Source of the DNA: Chryseobacterium sp.
Lineage (GTDB): Bacteria > Bacteroidota > Bacteroidia > Flavobacteriales > Weeksellaceae
Direction: 5' to 3'
DNA length: 64,000 bases
NCBI RefSeq assembly: GCF_019236175.1
Contig: NZ_JAFAJM010000005.1
Coordinates: forward strand, 124,001 to 188,000
Shown piece after piece: positions 18,355-26,830 of this stretch. Below the pieces are notes generated by a model. It was not told where the DNA came from, made no database searches, and saw only the letters and a program-made list of their open reading frames with translations. Both the position numbers and the translations under genes were made by a program. Each line of letters opens with the position of its first letter. The first letter of the stretch is position 1.

Positions 18355-18434
18355 GCCCAGGTGGCGGAATTGGTAGACGCGCTGGTCTCAAACACCAGTT
18401 CTTAGGAGTACCGGTTCGATCCCGGTCCTGGGTA
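18355..18434 (+). tRNA. tRNA-Leu (anticodon CAA)
   Basis: Acceptor arms GCCCAGG / CCTGGGT pair fully (one G-U) with discriminator A. The anticodon stem CTGGT/ACCAG encloses loop CTCAAAC, giving anticodon CAA at 18389-18391. The T arm is ACCGG-TTCGATC-CCGGT. The variable arm is 11 nt, shortish for a class II tRNA but consistent with Leu. CCA is not encoded. It is followed directly by a terminator and then by the accessory operon. Confidence 0.95.
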
Positions 18435-18436
18435 CA

Positions 18437-18480
18437 AAAATCCCTTGAAATCATTTGATTTTCAGGGGATTTTGATTTTT
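18437..18480 (+). terminator. Intrinsic terminator of tRNA-Leu
   Basis: A long stem AAAATCCCTTGAAA / TTTCAGGGGATTTT with loop around TCATTTGAT, then T-rich sequence, immediately after the tRNA. Confidence 0.85.
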
Positions 18481-18548
18481 AGGGGATCAAAAGGGGGACT
18501 AAAGTTCAATAATTATACCCTTTGAATTCTAAACCATTATTCTCACAT

Positions 18549-19316
18549 TCATTTTAAAAAAATTTCAGAATTGTGATATTCTAAAAATTCAGTTAATGGA
18601 TGAAATTTTTGTGGTAGTCTAATCTTTTTATTTTGATAAGGAGAAAAAAAATTCTCAAAGTCAGTTGTATGAATATCCGTAAGTAACTTTTCAGAATATT
18701 TAATCTTGTAATCCGGTGTTATAGTCATTAAACCTTTATCAAATGCCTTATCATGAAGTGCATTTAGACATAAGCCATTTGCTGGATTTGTTCTATGCTC
18801 AATTTTTACCGACCAAGGAACAATATGTCCTGCAATTAGCAATTCAGGAATTGCAATATTTGTAATACAGCATTTAAAGTTATATGATGCAATTACCGCT
18901 CTCCTAAAAAATGATTGGTTAACCCGCATCTTAATAAGCGCATCTCGGTCTTTACCTGGAGGAGGAAGATCACTTGTTATAATATCAGAAGAATATTCAA
19001 GAGAATCATTTTTATACTGTGCAAGTATCTGTTCACTTTTATACACAAGCCCCTCCCAATTATTATTAAACTCATTCCAGACTATCTCCTCACCTTTTGC
19101 TCCTTGAGATAAACCAGAAACATTTCTAGCCTGTTGAATAGGATCAAGCCTAGCAAAATTAGCCAATTTCATAGCTACAGATCCGTTTGTTCTACCAATT
19201 ATCAAAGCAAGCTCTTTAATTGGCTCATAATTACTATTAATTTTAGTGAATGGTATCTTACAATATAGATTAAAAGCAAGAATATGTTCTTCGTAGGTCC
19301 AGTTATTTTTTGGCAT
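18549..19316 (-). CDS. HNH endonuclease (nuclease of the accessory operon)
   Basis: The 255-aa protein ends with an HNH nuclease: NFKCCITN (Cys pair), AGHIVPWS (catalytic His), NPANGLCLNALHDKAFD (Asn and His) at about residues 145-195. The N-terminal 60 residues (WTYEEHILAFNLYCKIPF, GRTNGSVAMKLANF) form the region usually attached to restriction-type HNH proteins. The start overlaps the end of the receiver gene by 14 bases, so it is the last gene of the five-gene operon and the likely cleaving subunit next to Vsr. It ends 115 bp from tRNA-Leu. Nuclease call is strong; its target (unmethylated or modified DNA) is inferred. Confidence 0.9.
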   Translation of the reverse strand: MPKNNWTYEEHILAFNLYCKIPFTKINSNYEPIKELALIIGRTNGSVAMKLANFARLDPIQQARNVSGLSQGAKGEEIVWNEFNNNWEGLVYKSEQILAQYKNDSLEYSSDIITSDLPPPGKDRDALIKMRVNQSFFRRAVIASYNFKCCITNIAIPELLIAGHIVPWSVKIEHRTNPANGLCLNALHDKAFDKGLMTITPDYKIKYSEKLLTDIHTTDFENFFSPYQNKKIRLPQKFHPLTEFLEYHNSEIFLK

Positions 19317-20430
19317 TTTCAGCTAATATTTCTTCAGAAAGCTCATTTGTGTCCCATGGTGTTATACCAGTTCTAAAAAAATGAGCACCGAATTTTCCTA
19401 AAACTTCATTTGTTAACTCATCACTTAAGGTTATTACTAGTGAATAATTAGCTAATAATTCAGTCTTTTCTAGCATGAAATACTTTGATAAGGATAATTT
19501 TCCTCCTTCAAAAATGGGAGAAGGTGGTAAATGTCTATCATATCCAGATACAGTAGGATCAGCCTGGAGCATTTTAGAAATTTTATCCTTTTTAGATATT
19601 ATTTCTTTCCAAACGAAAGGACAAACTAAAATAGAGTTATTTCGAATAACATTGCACCTAGGAGTCAGAACAAAAATAAATTCCTCTGTATTTTCTTTCC
19701 TAAAAATATCACCTGTCCAAACCGGAATTGACCCAATGCGTCTTATGTAGTGTTCAGTACTACTTACAGTTTCTTCAACTATCTGTCCATCTTCATTAAC
19801 TTCAGGAAGTAGCAGCTCAAACAGCAATGTTCTTACAGCTATTCTTTTAAAAATTTTTTTTATTCTTTCAGAAGTTTCCTGAAAGTTCTTGGTCCCGTTG
19901 ATGTTTTTAATTATTTTTTCAATTTCATCATTTTGAAGAAATTGCTTAGTAAACGCATTATGCAAATCAATATGTATTTGCTTTTCTAATAAACCACCAG
20001 GGCAGAAAACATCAATAAAACCGGATTCATAAAATAAAATTATCTTGTCTATAATTTTTTCTTTAAAATCTTCATCTTTATCTACTTTAAAAACAGTCCC
20101 ACAATTATCGAACTGATCTGATAAAGCTTCAAGGTATCCACTATATACAAAAATTGGAATATTAAAGGCTGCAAATCCTGCCCTAACATTTTCAAGAAAT
20201 TCAGCATCTTTTTGATTTAATTCCCCATCTGTAGGTTCCTCACTTAAAAGATCAAATATTAATGCCTTTACAAAATCTTTATGTTCTAAAATAGAATTTT
20301 CAAATTCTTCTTTTGTTGAACAAATAATATAATCTATCTCGATACCAATTTGATCAAATAAATCCTTAGAGGGCTGAAGAATCCCTTTTAGATCATTATC
20401 TAAATGAATTATTACACCTTTTCTATCCAT
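19303..20430 (-). CDS. Receiver-domain (response-regulator-like) protein with unknown output region
   Basis: The 375-aa protein starts at ATG 20430, inside the last codons of the GHKL gene (8-base overlap ATGGATAG); an upstream in-frame extension would lie wholly within that gene and is rejected. Residues 5-125 look like a CheY receiver: acidic pocket HLDND (Asp11, Asp13), phosphoacceptor ALIFD (Asp60), VYSG (Ser97) and VFKVD (Lys115). The remaining 240 residues, including FVLTPRCNVIRNNS and VCPFVWKEI, match no family I recognise and have no DNA-binding HTH. It is probably phosphorylated by, or physically coupled to, the preceding ATPase/kinase and relays to the HNH nuclease. Receiver assignment is moderately sure. 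Confidence 0.75.
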   Translation of the reverse strand: MDRKGVIIHLDNDLKGILQPSKDLFDQIGIEIDYIICSTKEEFENSILEHKDFVKALIFDLLSEEPTDGELNQKDAEFLENVRAGFAAFNIPIFVYSGYLEALSDQFDNCGTVFKVDKDEDFKEKIIDKIILFYESGFIDVFCPGGLLEKQIHIDLHNAFTKQFLQNDEIEKIIKNINGTKNFQETSERIKKIFKRIAVRTLLFELLLPEVNEDGQIVEETVSSTEHYIRRIGSIPVWTGDIFRKENTEEFIFVLTPRCNVIRNNSILVCPFVWKEIISKKDKISKMLQADPTVSGYDRHLPPSPIFEGGKLSLSKYFMLEKTELLANYSLVITLSDELTNEVLGKFGAHFFRTGITPWDTNELSEEILAENAKK

Positions 20431-22762
20431 TGAATTCTTTTTTAATAATAAATGCTGGTCCATTTTCTCTGTTTTCAGCTGAAATATTCCAATTATTTCG
20501 GCTAAGAATACTTTGCGTAAATGCAAGCCCCAATCCCGTAGCATTTTTTTCAGACCTAGTAGTAATTCCATAATCAAAAATATAATTAATTAGATCTTCA
20601 TTAATAAATGGTCCTGAGTTACTTATTATAAATGCATCTTTTTCCATACTAAATCGTATTTCACCTGGTCTTTCTGTCTTTTTTATCCAATAAACCGCAT
20701 TATTAACTATATTAAGAAATGCAATCCAAAATGCATATTCTAGATCATTAATTTCATATTTTTCAAATCTGGAATCAGTAATTATTGATATTTTACATTC
20801 TTCAATATCAGATTTATAAAGATTACATACTCTAAGAAAAGTATTAGAAGGAATAAATTTTTTATTCCTAGTCCTACCTATTGCTGGCTTCAAAGATTTT
20901 CTTAATTCAGTTAGCACATCAGTAGCATAAGTGAGATTATTTATATCTTTTACGAAATTATCCATAACATCAGAATTAACTTTTGTTTTCTTTAAATCCA
21001 GTGACGATTTTGTCGTTCTTAGCCCAGCAATTGGTTGTGCCATTTCATGATAAACCAGTTCAATTCCGCTTCCCAGTGAAGCTAATCTTTCTGAGAATGA
21101 AAGAGATTCTTCAATATTATCCATTGACGTTGTCACATCATTCATAAATTTTTGAGAATATTTTATTACTTCAGGTCCAGCATTAAGATTATGCAGGGTA
21201 CTAAAATATTCTTCAAAATCAGGTCTTTGATGCTTACTAGTAGGGGTTCTGCCTAACCCTTGTAAAAGTCTATAATTATACCTTTTTTTACCAAGTAAAG
21301 AAAAAATCCCTTGCATAGTTACTTTAACCTGTTGAAATGCTTTATTTTCTAGAAAACCTTCTCTGTTAGTTTTTTCTTCAAGCTTATCGTTTTCAGGTGA
21401 ATAGAAGAATACATATCCTAGAATCTGATTAGTATTGACATTTTTACCAGGATCTTGTACTCTGGCTTTTGAAAGGCCTATCCAATCTTCGACTTCATCT
21501 CCATAAGGTTTTACACCAAAACCATTCTTAGAAATCCTCATTCCTTGAAAATTCTTAAATACGGATCTGAATTGCGCTGCACTCTTTAGCTTTGCACCAT
21601 TTGAAAGAATCTCTAAATTATCTTTTTCCCCTATATCATAAATTCGAATATCAAAATAATATTCTCCAGTTTCATTTTCTTCCGTATCATCAAACAAACC
21701 AGGCTGAATATCTTTTTTATCTATAATTTCACTTTTTGATAATTCAAAAACCTCTTCTCTAATATCATTTTTTAATCTTTTATAGGACATATAACCATAA
21801 ACATCTCCTTCTGTCGAAACCTTACCATATACTCGATAATTATAAACAGACTGTATTGGAATAGGAGATATCGGAAGCCATTCAATTTCATCTATAACCT
21901 GATCTGGCAAAAGATTAGTTCCATAATATATAGAAAATTCGTTTTTTGAAGGAGAAATCACTTTTTTACTATCAATTAATCCTTTTTCTTGTAACTCTTT
22001 TTGAATTTCATTATTCAAACTCAATGGAGTAATAAGAGTTGCCAAAGCTTTATAAAAACTTGTAGTTTCATAAGGCGTTGTTTCACTCGGTAATTCAGGC
22101 TGGTTGTGATCTTCTTTTAATATTTTTAAAACAGAATCATCTAGTGACTCAATTATAATAAGTGTTCCTTTTTTAAAGGATTTCAAGTTGGCTTTTTTAA
22201 GGAAACTTATAAGTGACAAATTTACATTAGCTTTTCTTTCTTTTATAATATCTCCATCACGAAATAAGATTGAATAATCAGATATTGAGTCTCCTGGAAA
22301 ATTAATTTCTGACAATAATTTTTCTTCTTTAAAAGCTTCTCTATTAACAGTTATCCAATTATAGTTGATAGTTTCTTTCTCTCTAGTTACAACTGTAACC
22401 ATTTCACCAAGTGCCATAGAAGCCAATCTACCAATACCTTTACTTCCAAGCTGATTTCTTTTATATTTATTGCTCTTACTATTTACTTTTCTTTTTGAAC
22501 TAACAGATGGTTTTAACCAATCACCAAAAAGTGTTTTATAGTCCATTCCTGAGCCATCATCAAATATAATAGCGAAAGATTCATTGAGAATATTAGAATA
22601 TGAGAAATAAACTTTACAAGAAAGAGCATCTGCATCATAGCCATTTTTAACCAATTCATTAATTGCTGTACTGGGATGCCCTATAAGCTGTTCACCCATC
22701 TGAATTATTGACATTGCTCCAGGTTGGAAAGAATGTCTCTTTATATTATTGTTTTCAGACAT
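20423..22762 (-). CDS. Double GHKL ATPase: MORC/MutL-like N-terminus plus histidine-kinase-like C-terminus
   Basis: This 779-aa protein has two separate Bergerat folds. The N-terminal one has N-box AINELVKNGYDADA, G1 box DDGSGM and GSKGIGRLASMALG, as in MORC/MutL/HSP90 ATPases. The C-terminal one looks like a sensor kinase: a DHp-like helix with YHEMAQPI (putative phospho-His), N-box NIVNNAVYWI and GLGLAFTQSI; its G1 box reads ISNSGP, with Asn where Asp is usual. No membrane helices, so it is cytosolic. The ATG at 22762 is preferred over an upstream TTG because it gives the same 8-base overlap (ATGTCTGA) seen at the next junction. MORC-like ATPases in restriction-modification operons are known; fusion to a kinase module with a partner receiver is unusual. 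Confidence 0.88.
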   Translation of the reverse strand: MSENNNIKRHSFQPGAMSIIQMGEQLIGHPSTAINELVKNGYDADALSCKVYFSYSNILNESFAIIFDDGSGMDYKTLFGDWLKPSVSSKRKVNSKSNKYKRNQLGSKGIGRLASMALGEMVTVVTREKETINYNWITVNREAFKEEKLLSEINFPGDSISDYSILFRDGDIIKERKANVNLSLISFLKKANLKSFKKGTLIIIESLDDSVLKILKEDHNQPELPSETTPYETTSFYKALATLITPLSLNNEIQKELQEKGLIDSKKVISPSKNEFSIYYGTNLLPDQVIDEIEWLPISPIPIQSVYNYRVYGKVSTEGDVYGYMSYKRLKNDIREEVFELSKSEIIDKKDIQPGLFDDTEENETGEYYFDIRIYDIGEKDNLEILSNGAKLKSAAQFRSVFKNFQGMRISKNGFGVKPYGDEVEDWIGLSKARVQDPGKNVNTNQILGYVFFYSPENDKLEEKTNREGFLENKAFQQVKVTMQGIFSLLGKKRYNYRLLQGLGRTPTSKHQRPDFEEYFSTLHNLNAGPEVIKYSQKFMNDVTTSMDNIEESLSFSERLASLGSGIELVYHEMAQPIAGLRTTKSSLDLKKTKVNSDVMDNFVKDINNLTYATDVLTELRKSLKPAIGRTRNKKFIPSNTFLRVCNLYKSDIEECKISIITDSRFEKYEINDLEYAFWIAFLNIVNNAVYWIKKTERPGEIRFSMEKDAFIISNSGPFINEDLINYIFDYGITTRSEKNATGLGLAFTQSILSRNNWNISAENRENGPAFIIKKEFNG

Positions 22763-23990
22763 TATCAAATATATTTTTTATTTGCTGTGCAATCTTTTCA
22801 GCCATTAATGGCGGTACAGCATTTCCAATTTGTTTGAAAGCAGAGGTTCTGGGTTGATCTTCTTTGACCCCTTCAAAATAAAAATCATCTGGGAAGGATT
22901 GAATTCTTGCAGCTTCTCTTACAGATATTGAACGTAATTGCTCTTTATCAGGATGGATAAAATGATGACCATCTTTAGAAATATGAGCTATCATAGTATG
23001 AGGCTCTTTATCTACAACCTTGAACCTATCAAGAAAATCAGAAATATTTTTCTGCGTCCTCATTTCAGTTGGAATCTGATCATTTTTCAACCTTTGTCCT
23101 TGCTCTAGGTATTCTATTGCCAGTTTATAAATCATCAAATCCTTTTCATTATGAGGGCGGGTAATATGCTGACATACAAAATCAATCCCATTTCGTATTG
23201 CATTATTTTCGAGATATTCATTTGTATTAGCAGAGTATTTATGAATTTTTTTATTCTCTCCAGGCTTTACAAATGGCAAATCAGAAAAAATACTATCCCT
23301 ATAGTCTCTTTGAACAATTGGGATATTTGGATATGAAAAATTCTGGTCTTTCTTCCAACCAATAATAATAACTCTTTGTCTATGTTGAACAACCCCATAG
23401 TCGTAGGAATTCAATAATTTAGCTTCAACTTTATATCCAAGTCTTTTATAATAATTCTGAAGATTTTTAAAATACTGACCATTAGCTGCAGATAATATTC
23501 CCGGAACGTTTTCAAAAACAAACATCTTCGGATTATATTTTTTTAAAAATCTTCCATATTGAATATATAATCTGGTCCTTTCATCATCTTTTTTATGTTT
23601 TAGTGGAGCTCTTCCAACTATAGAATATGCCTGACAAGGAGGTCCTCCAATAATTAAATCTACACTTTCATTTCCTAACAAACTATCTATAGTATTAAAA
23701 ATTTTTTCATTCTCAGCACCTATTTCAGCATTAATAACACTATCTAGCAAGCTTTCCGGGATATAAGAATAAAATTCTTTTCTAGTTATTTCACCTTTAA
23801 GATATTTATAATAAAATTCAATATTTCCTGTCTTTTTCAAAAAATAAAAAGCAGTACGTGTTCTTAATGTATAACAAGCTGCTTTATCATATTCGACATG
23901 GGCAACTGGTACAAAACCTTGTTTATGAAACCCTTCAGAAAGTCCACCCGCTCCAGCAAATAAATCTATATATTTTATAATAGCTTTCAT
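22755..23990 (-). CDS. DNA (cytosine-5) methyltransferase
   Basis: The 411-aa protein has the C5-methyltransferase motifs in order: I DLFAGAGGLSEGF (9-21), IV GGPPCQAYS with catalytic Cys119, VI FENVPG (159-164), VIII QHRQRVIIIGW, IX RIQSFPDDF and X QIGNAVPPLMAEKIA. It methylates cytosine to protect host DNA. Start ATG touches the vsr stop (TAAATG). The recognition sequence cannot be read from the protein. As vsr neighbours a C5 enzyme, this is a type II-like modification unit. Confidence 0.96.
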   Translation of the reverse strand: MKAIIKYIDLFAGAGGLSEGFHKQGFVPVAHVEYDKAACYTLRTRTAFYFLKKTGNIEFYYKYLKGEITRKEFYSYIPESLLDSVINAEIGAENEKIFNTIDSLLGNESVDLIIGGPPCQAYSIVGRAPLKHKKDDERTRLYIQYGRFLKKYNPKMFVFENVPGILSAANGQYFKNLQNYYKRLGYKVEAKLLNSYDYGVVQHRQRVIIIGWKKDQNFSYPNIPIVQRDYRDSIFSDLPFVKPGENKKIHKYSANTNEYLENNAIRNGIDFVCQHITRPHNEKDLMIYKLAIEYLEQGQRLKNDQIPTEMRTQKNISDFLDRFKVVDKEPHTMIAHISKDGHHFIHPDKEQLRSISVREAARIQSFPDDFYFEGVKEDQPRTSAFKQIGNAVPPLMAEKIAQQIKNIFDNV

Positions 23991-24407
23991 TTATTTTTTT
24001 AATTCCTCAATTAACTTTTTCAAAGTATTATCTCTATTTTTTAGTTTCAGATCACATTCCCAAACAATAATAACTTTCCAGCCTTTTTCTTCTAATTTCA
24101 TGATATTGGCTTTATCATTAGTTTTATTCTTTTCTATTTTTTCAAGCCACCATTCCGTCTTCGTTTTTGGAATAACATAGTATTTACAATTATCATGACC
24201 ATGCCAAAAACAACCGTGAATAAAAACAACCGTTTTATATTTATTCAAAACAATATCTGGTGTTCCTGGTAACTTCTTACTATGTAATCTATATCTAAAT
24301 CCTTCAGCAAAAAGAAACTTTCTGACCAAAATTTCAGGTTTAGTATCCTTACCCTTTATTTTGCTCATATTATAACTTCTTACTTCCTTAGAATGAACAT
24401 CTGTCAT
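23991..24407 (-). CDS. vsr: Very short patch repair endonuclease Vsr
   Basis: The 138-aa protein has the Vsr signatures: NMSKIKGKDTKPEILVRKFL, LPGTPDIVL with the catalytic Asp, and VVFIHGCFWHGHDNC with the active-site histidines. Vsr nicks at T:G mismatches arising from deamination of 5-methylcytosine, offsetting the mutagenic cost of the neighbouring methyltransferase. It is the first gene of the operon. I could not find a convincing TAnnTTTG promoter in the AT-rich 120 bp upstream. The first 13 residues could be an extension, with Met14 an alternative start. Confidence 0.95.
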   Translation of the reverse strand: MTDVHSKEVRSYNMSKIKGKDTKPEILVRKFLFAEGFRYRLHSKKLPGTPDIVLNKYKTVVFIHGCFWHGHDNCKYYVIPKTKTEWWLEKIEKNKTNDKANIMKLEEKGWKVIIVWECDLKLKNRDNTLKKLIEELKK

Positions 24408-24528
24408 AATCCGATATCATCTTTCAATAATTACAAAAGTCGTAATATACACAATATTTACTTACTCTAATATAGTTAAAAACCACAATCAAAATACACT
24501 TAAATATTATTAATTAGTTTTATAATTA

Positions 24529-24557
24529 AAAAATAAAAAAGCCCCTTTATAAGGAGC
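24529..24557 (-). terminator. Minus-strand terminator upstream of the vsr operon
   Basis: On the minus strand GCTCC-TTATAAA-GGGGC runs into six T. It shields the vsr operon from transcripts coming from the pseudogene. Otherwise the 351-bp gap 24408-24758 is AT-rich and empty to my reading. Confidence 0.6.
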
Positions 24558-24704
24558 GGATCTAATCCTAAAAATAGGGATATATAAAAAGTAATGTTAT
24601 GAAAAAATTGGCACAAATTTAATTTCATCTACTAATTATGTTACAAATGTAAGAATTCTTTTATGACTATGGATTTACAATACACCATTAAACAATATAA
24701 AAAC

Positions 24705-24736
24705 AACCCCAGATTTATTCTGAGGTTATATTTTTA
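24705..24736. terminator. Hairpin downstream of the T9SS pseudogene
   Basis: AACC-C-CAGA / TCTG-A-GGTT stem with loop TTTAT, flanked by A- and T-rich runs. It lies about 25 bp beyond the pseudogene stop and is probably its old terminator. Confidence 0.6.
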
Positions 24737-24758
24737 CAATAAAAATTGAAATATTAGA

Positions 24759-25522
24759 TTACTTAACTATAAATTTATTTATATAGTCCCCTATTTTAAT
24801 AAAGTACATTCCACTTGAAAAGTTATCAATCAATACTGAACTTCCCATAACGTTAGAATTCTTAATTAGTCTCCCTTGGCTATCGTAAATACTAATCCCT
24901 TTCACTGTTTTATTAAGATTCAGATACTCACCGTTTTTAATTGGATTAGGATAGATTGGAATTTGAGCAACTTTATTTGTTTCATTAACTCCTAAAGTTG
25001 AATAACATGTCCAGGATAAATCATCAATTGCTATTCTTTGTCCAGTATTAGGATTTACAATTTTCAGAACAAAGTTACCAGCAATATCTATATTCTCAAT
25101 TGTTGTAGTGATACTATTAGAATTAAAAGGTATAGTTCCCACCTAAACATTGTTAATTTCTAAAATAATAGTTCCGGGAGTTCCAGCAAATTTTAATTGT
25201 GTAGTCACTGTTAGGCTTTTAATCCCACCATTAATCAAAGAGGTTGAAAGATTTCCATTTCTGATAACAATAGCTCTATTATTAATTGTCTGATCGGTTC
25301 TGGAATCAGATGCTGTCCAAATAATATTATTATTTGTCCATGTGTTGGTTTCAAAGAGGCTTGAACTTACAGGAATACTTTCAAAGCTTTCTGATCCACC
25401 ACAGGTAAACGCAGTTTTTAGCAAAGGCTTTTCTTCGATGAATACATAAGATCCACAATAAAGCATATTAAAGCTAATTAAACATAACGATTTATTATTA
25501 GTACATAAATTCTGTTTTTCAT
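24759..25522 (-). pseudogene. Broken gene for a T9SS-secreted protein with C-terminal sorting domain
   Basis: The remnant reads in one frame from about 25498 to 24759 but is interrupted by a TAG at 25143-25145, and its signal-peptide region (ATG at 25520-25522, [10 protein letters not shown]...) is joined to the rest (LCLISFNMLYCGSYVF) only across a one-base frameshift. The middle (SESFESIPV, WTASDSRTDQTINNRAIVIR, IDDLSW) resembles the carbohydrate-binding-like module of secreted flavobacterial proteins. The end IPIYPNPIKNGEYL ... GMYFIKIGDYINKFIVK is a type-A sorting domain for the type IX system. No catalytic part is left, so this is a decayed or truncated gene. Confidence 0.75.
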
Positions 25523-25540
25523 TTTAAATAATTTAAAAAG

Positions 25541-25901
25541 GTATACTCTATATGCTCTTTTGTTTACGATTGTACTCATGTTCAGTCTGAAAGGTGATAA
25601 AATACTAGAATTACCATTAGATGTTTTAAAAGTAGCAGTGCCACTGATTGTCTATTTTGTTCTGATGTTCTTTGTAAGTTTCTTTATCAACAAATCATTG
25701 AATGTTCCTTATGATAAAAATGCTTCCATAGCTTTTACAGCAACAGGTAATAATTTTGAATTAGCAATTGCGGTATCTATTGCAGTATTCGGGATCCATT
25801 CTCCACAGTCATTTGTTGGAGTAATCGGGCCATTGGTAGAAGTACCGGTTTTAATTTTACTTGTAAAGATAAGTTTATGGCTAAAAAACAAATATTACTG
25901 A
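25541..25901 (+). pseudogene. 3' fragment of an ACR3-family arsenite permease gene
   Basis: The frame encodes [18 protein letters not shown], then [20 protein letters not shown] and [16 protein letters not shown], which are the last three or four helices of ACR3 (arsenite efflux). The first two-thirds of the roughly 350-aa protein are missing, and no plausible start exists; a TTG at 25560 is in the middle of a helix. The break lies about 20 bp from the start of the adjacent pseudogene, pointing to a recombination junction. No arsR or arsC adjoins it. Confidence 0.8.
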
Positions 25902-26056
25902 TACCATTGCATAATAGAAACTTTACGATTGTAATCTCTACTCAGCCCTAGTATTTTAATCGCACCACATGTCTTTATATAGTATTTTTTACAATAATTC
26001 AATGAAATACTTTAAAATATTCCTAACTTTGAGTTAAACATGTAAATAATATCCCC

Positions 26057-26302
26057 ATGAATCCAGAAAACACCAATCAGGAAGAACCGAACAAAATGGA
26101 TTTGGTAGAACATGCCAAAAATTACATTGAAACGCAAAAACAGAACAATGAAGATGCCACTCAGGAAGGATGGTTTAAACTATTAATCAAAGAAGACCTT
26201 GTCGGAGGTTGGAATGAAATAGTAGACAGCTTTAAAGATGCTTGGGAAGTAGCTAATAAAATGATAGATTCCATGTTTGGAATGAATAAAGATCAAAAAT
26301 AG
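26057..26302 (+). CDS. Small acidic protein of unknown function
   Basis: This 81-aa protein (MNPENTNQEEPNKMDL...) is hydrophilic and acidic with a predicted helical body containing EDLVGGWNEIVDSFKDAW. I do not recognise the family. A good terminator directly follows, which supports a real gene. It could be an orphan or a small regulatory/immunity protein; no function is claimed. Confidence 0.65.
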   Translation: MNPENTNQEEPNKMDLVEHAKNYIETQKQNNEDATQEGWFKLLIKEDLVGGWNEIVDSFKDAWEVANKMIDSMFGMNKDQK

Positions 26303-26315
26303 AAATATCAAAAAA

Positions 26316-26343
26316 AGTCTCAGAATGAATCTGAGACTTTTTT
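26316..26343 (+). terminator. Terminator of the 81-aa gene
   Basis: Perfect stem AGTCTCAGA / TCTGAGACT with loop ATGAA then TTTTT. Confidence 0.9.
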
Positions 26344-26433
26344 AATAGTCAGTTTTCATAAGATAAATTCATGATAATTTCAAGTATTTCCACTTCATAA
26401 ACCTGCCTCTCAGACCGGTAAATCTTTTACAAA

Positions 26434-26748
26434 ATGCAGTATTACCACATAATCATAACATTTTTACTTAAAATAAATTTGTGCGGCGGGTGGACTCAAC
26501 GAGGTATTAAAAATAACCTGATTGACTTTGTTATAATGATCTCCGGAGAGCAGTATCAGAAGACGATGGACACGGATATTGGGAACATCCCCCAGATCGG
26601 CTTAAACGGAATTCAGCAGTCGTTTACCAATTGTATTAAAGATAAATACGGATCAGGTTCTTTCATTACAGACACTTACTTCGGATCAACACCGAATTCA
26701 AAGATTATCATAACGTGGTTTATCATCAACGTAGTTCGCGTAGATTAA
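26434..26748 (+). CDS. Possible 104-aa protein, perhaps a gene remnant
   Basis: I do not recognise this product. The N-terminus is hydrophobic (ITFLLKINLCGG), and the middle (SGEQYQKTMDTDIGNIPQIG, GSGSFITDTYFGSTPNSK) is less AT-rich than the flanks and looks coding. From about 26700 an alternative frame (DYHNVVYHQRSSRRLNEYSD...) reads more naturally, so the gene may be frameshifted or decayed. A good plus-strand terminator follows at 26831. Whether it is coding at all is uncertain. Confidence 0.35.
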   Translation: MQYYHIIITFLLKINLCGGWTQRGIKNNLIDFVIMISGEQYQKTMDTDIGNIPQIGLNGIQQSFTNCIKDKYGSGSFITDTYFGSTPNSKIIITWFIINVVRVD

Positions 26749-26830
26749 ATGAATATTCAGATCTCAATAAGCAGGTGAAAAGTTCCCATTTTATCTGTAC
26801 AGGCAAAATTCTATTAACACAAATACTCAG

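Noticed and set aside
20431..20577. 49-residue N-terminal extension of the receiver protein
   Set aside because: It lies fully inside the GHKL gene coding for conserved ATPase residues, and the ATG at 20430 gives the usual 8-base overlap.
18355..25540. Integrative element with attL/attR at tRNA-Leu
   Set aside because: No integrase, excisionase or second copy of the tRNA 3' end is visible, so a defined mobile element cannot be claimed; only an acquired block is suggested.
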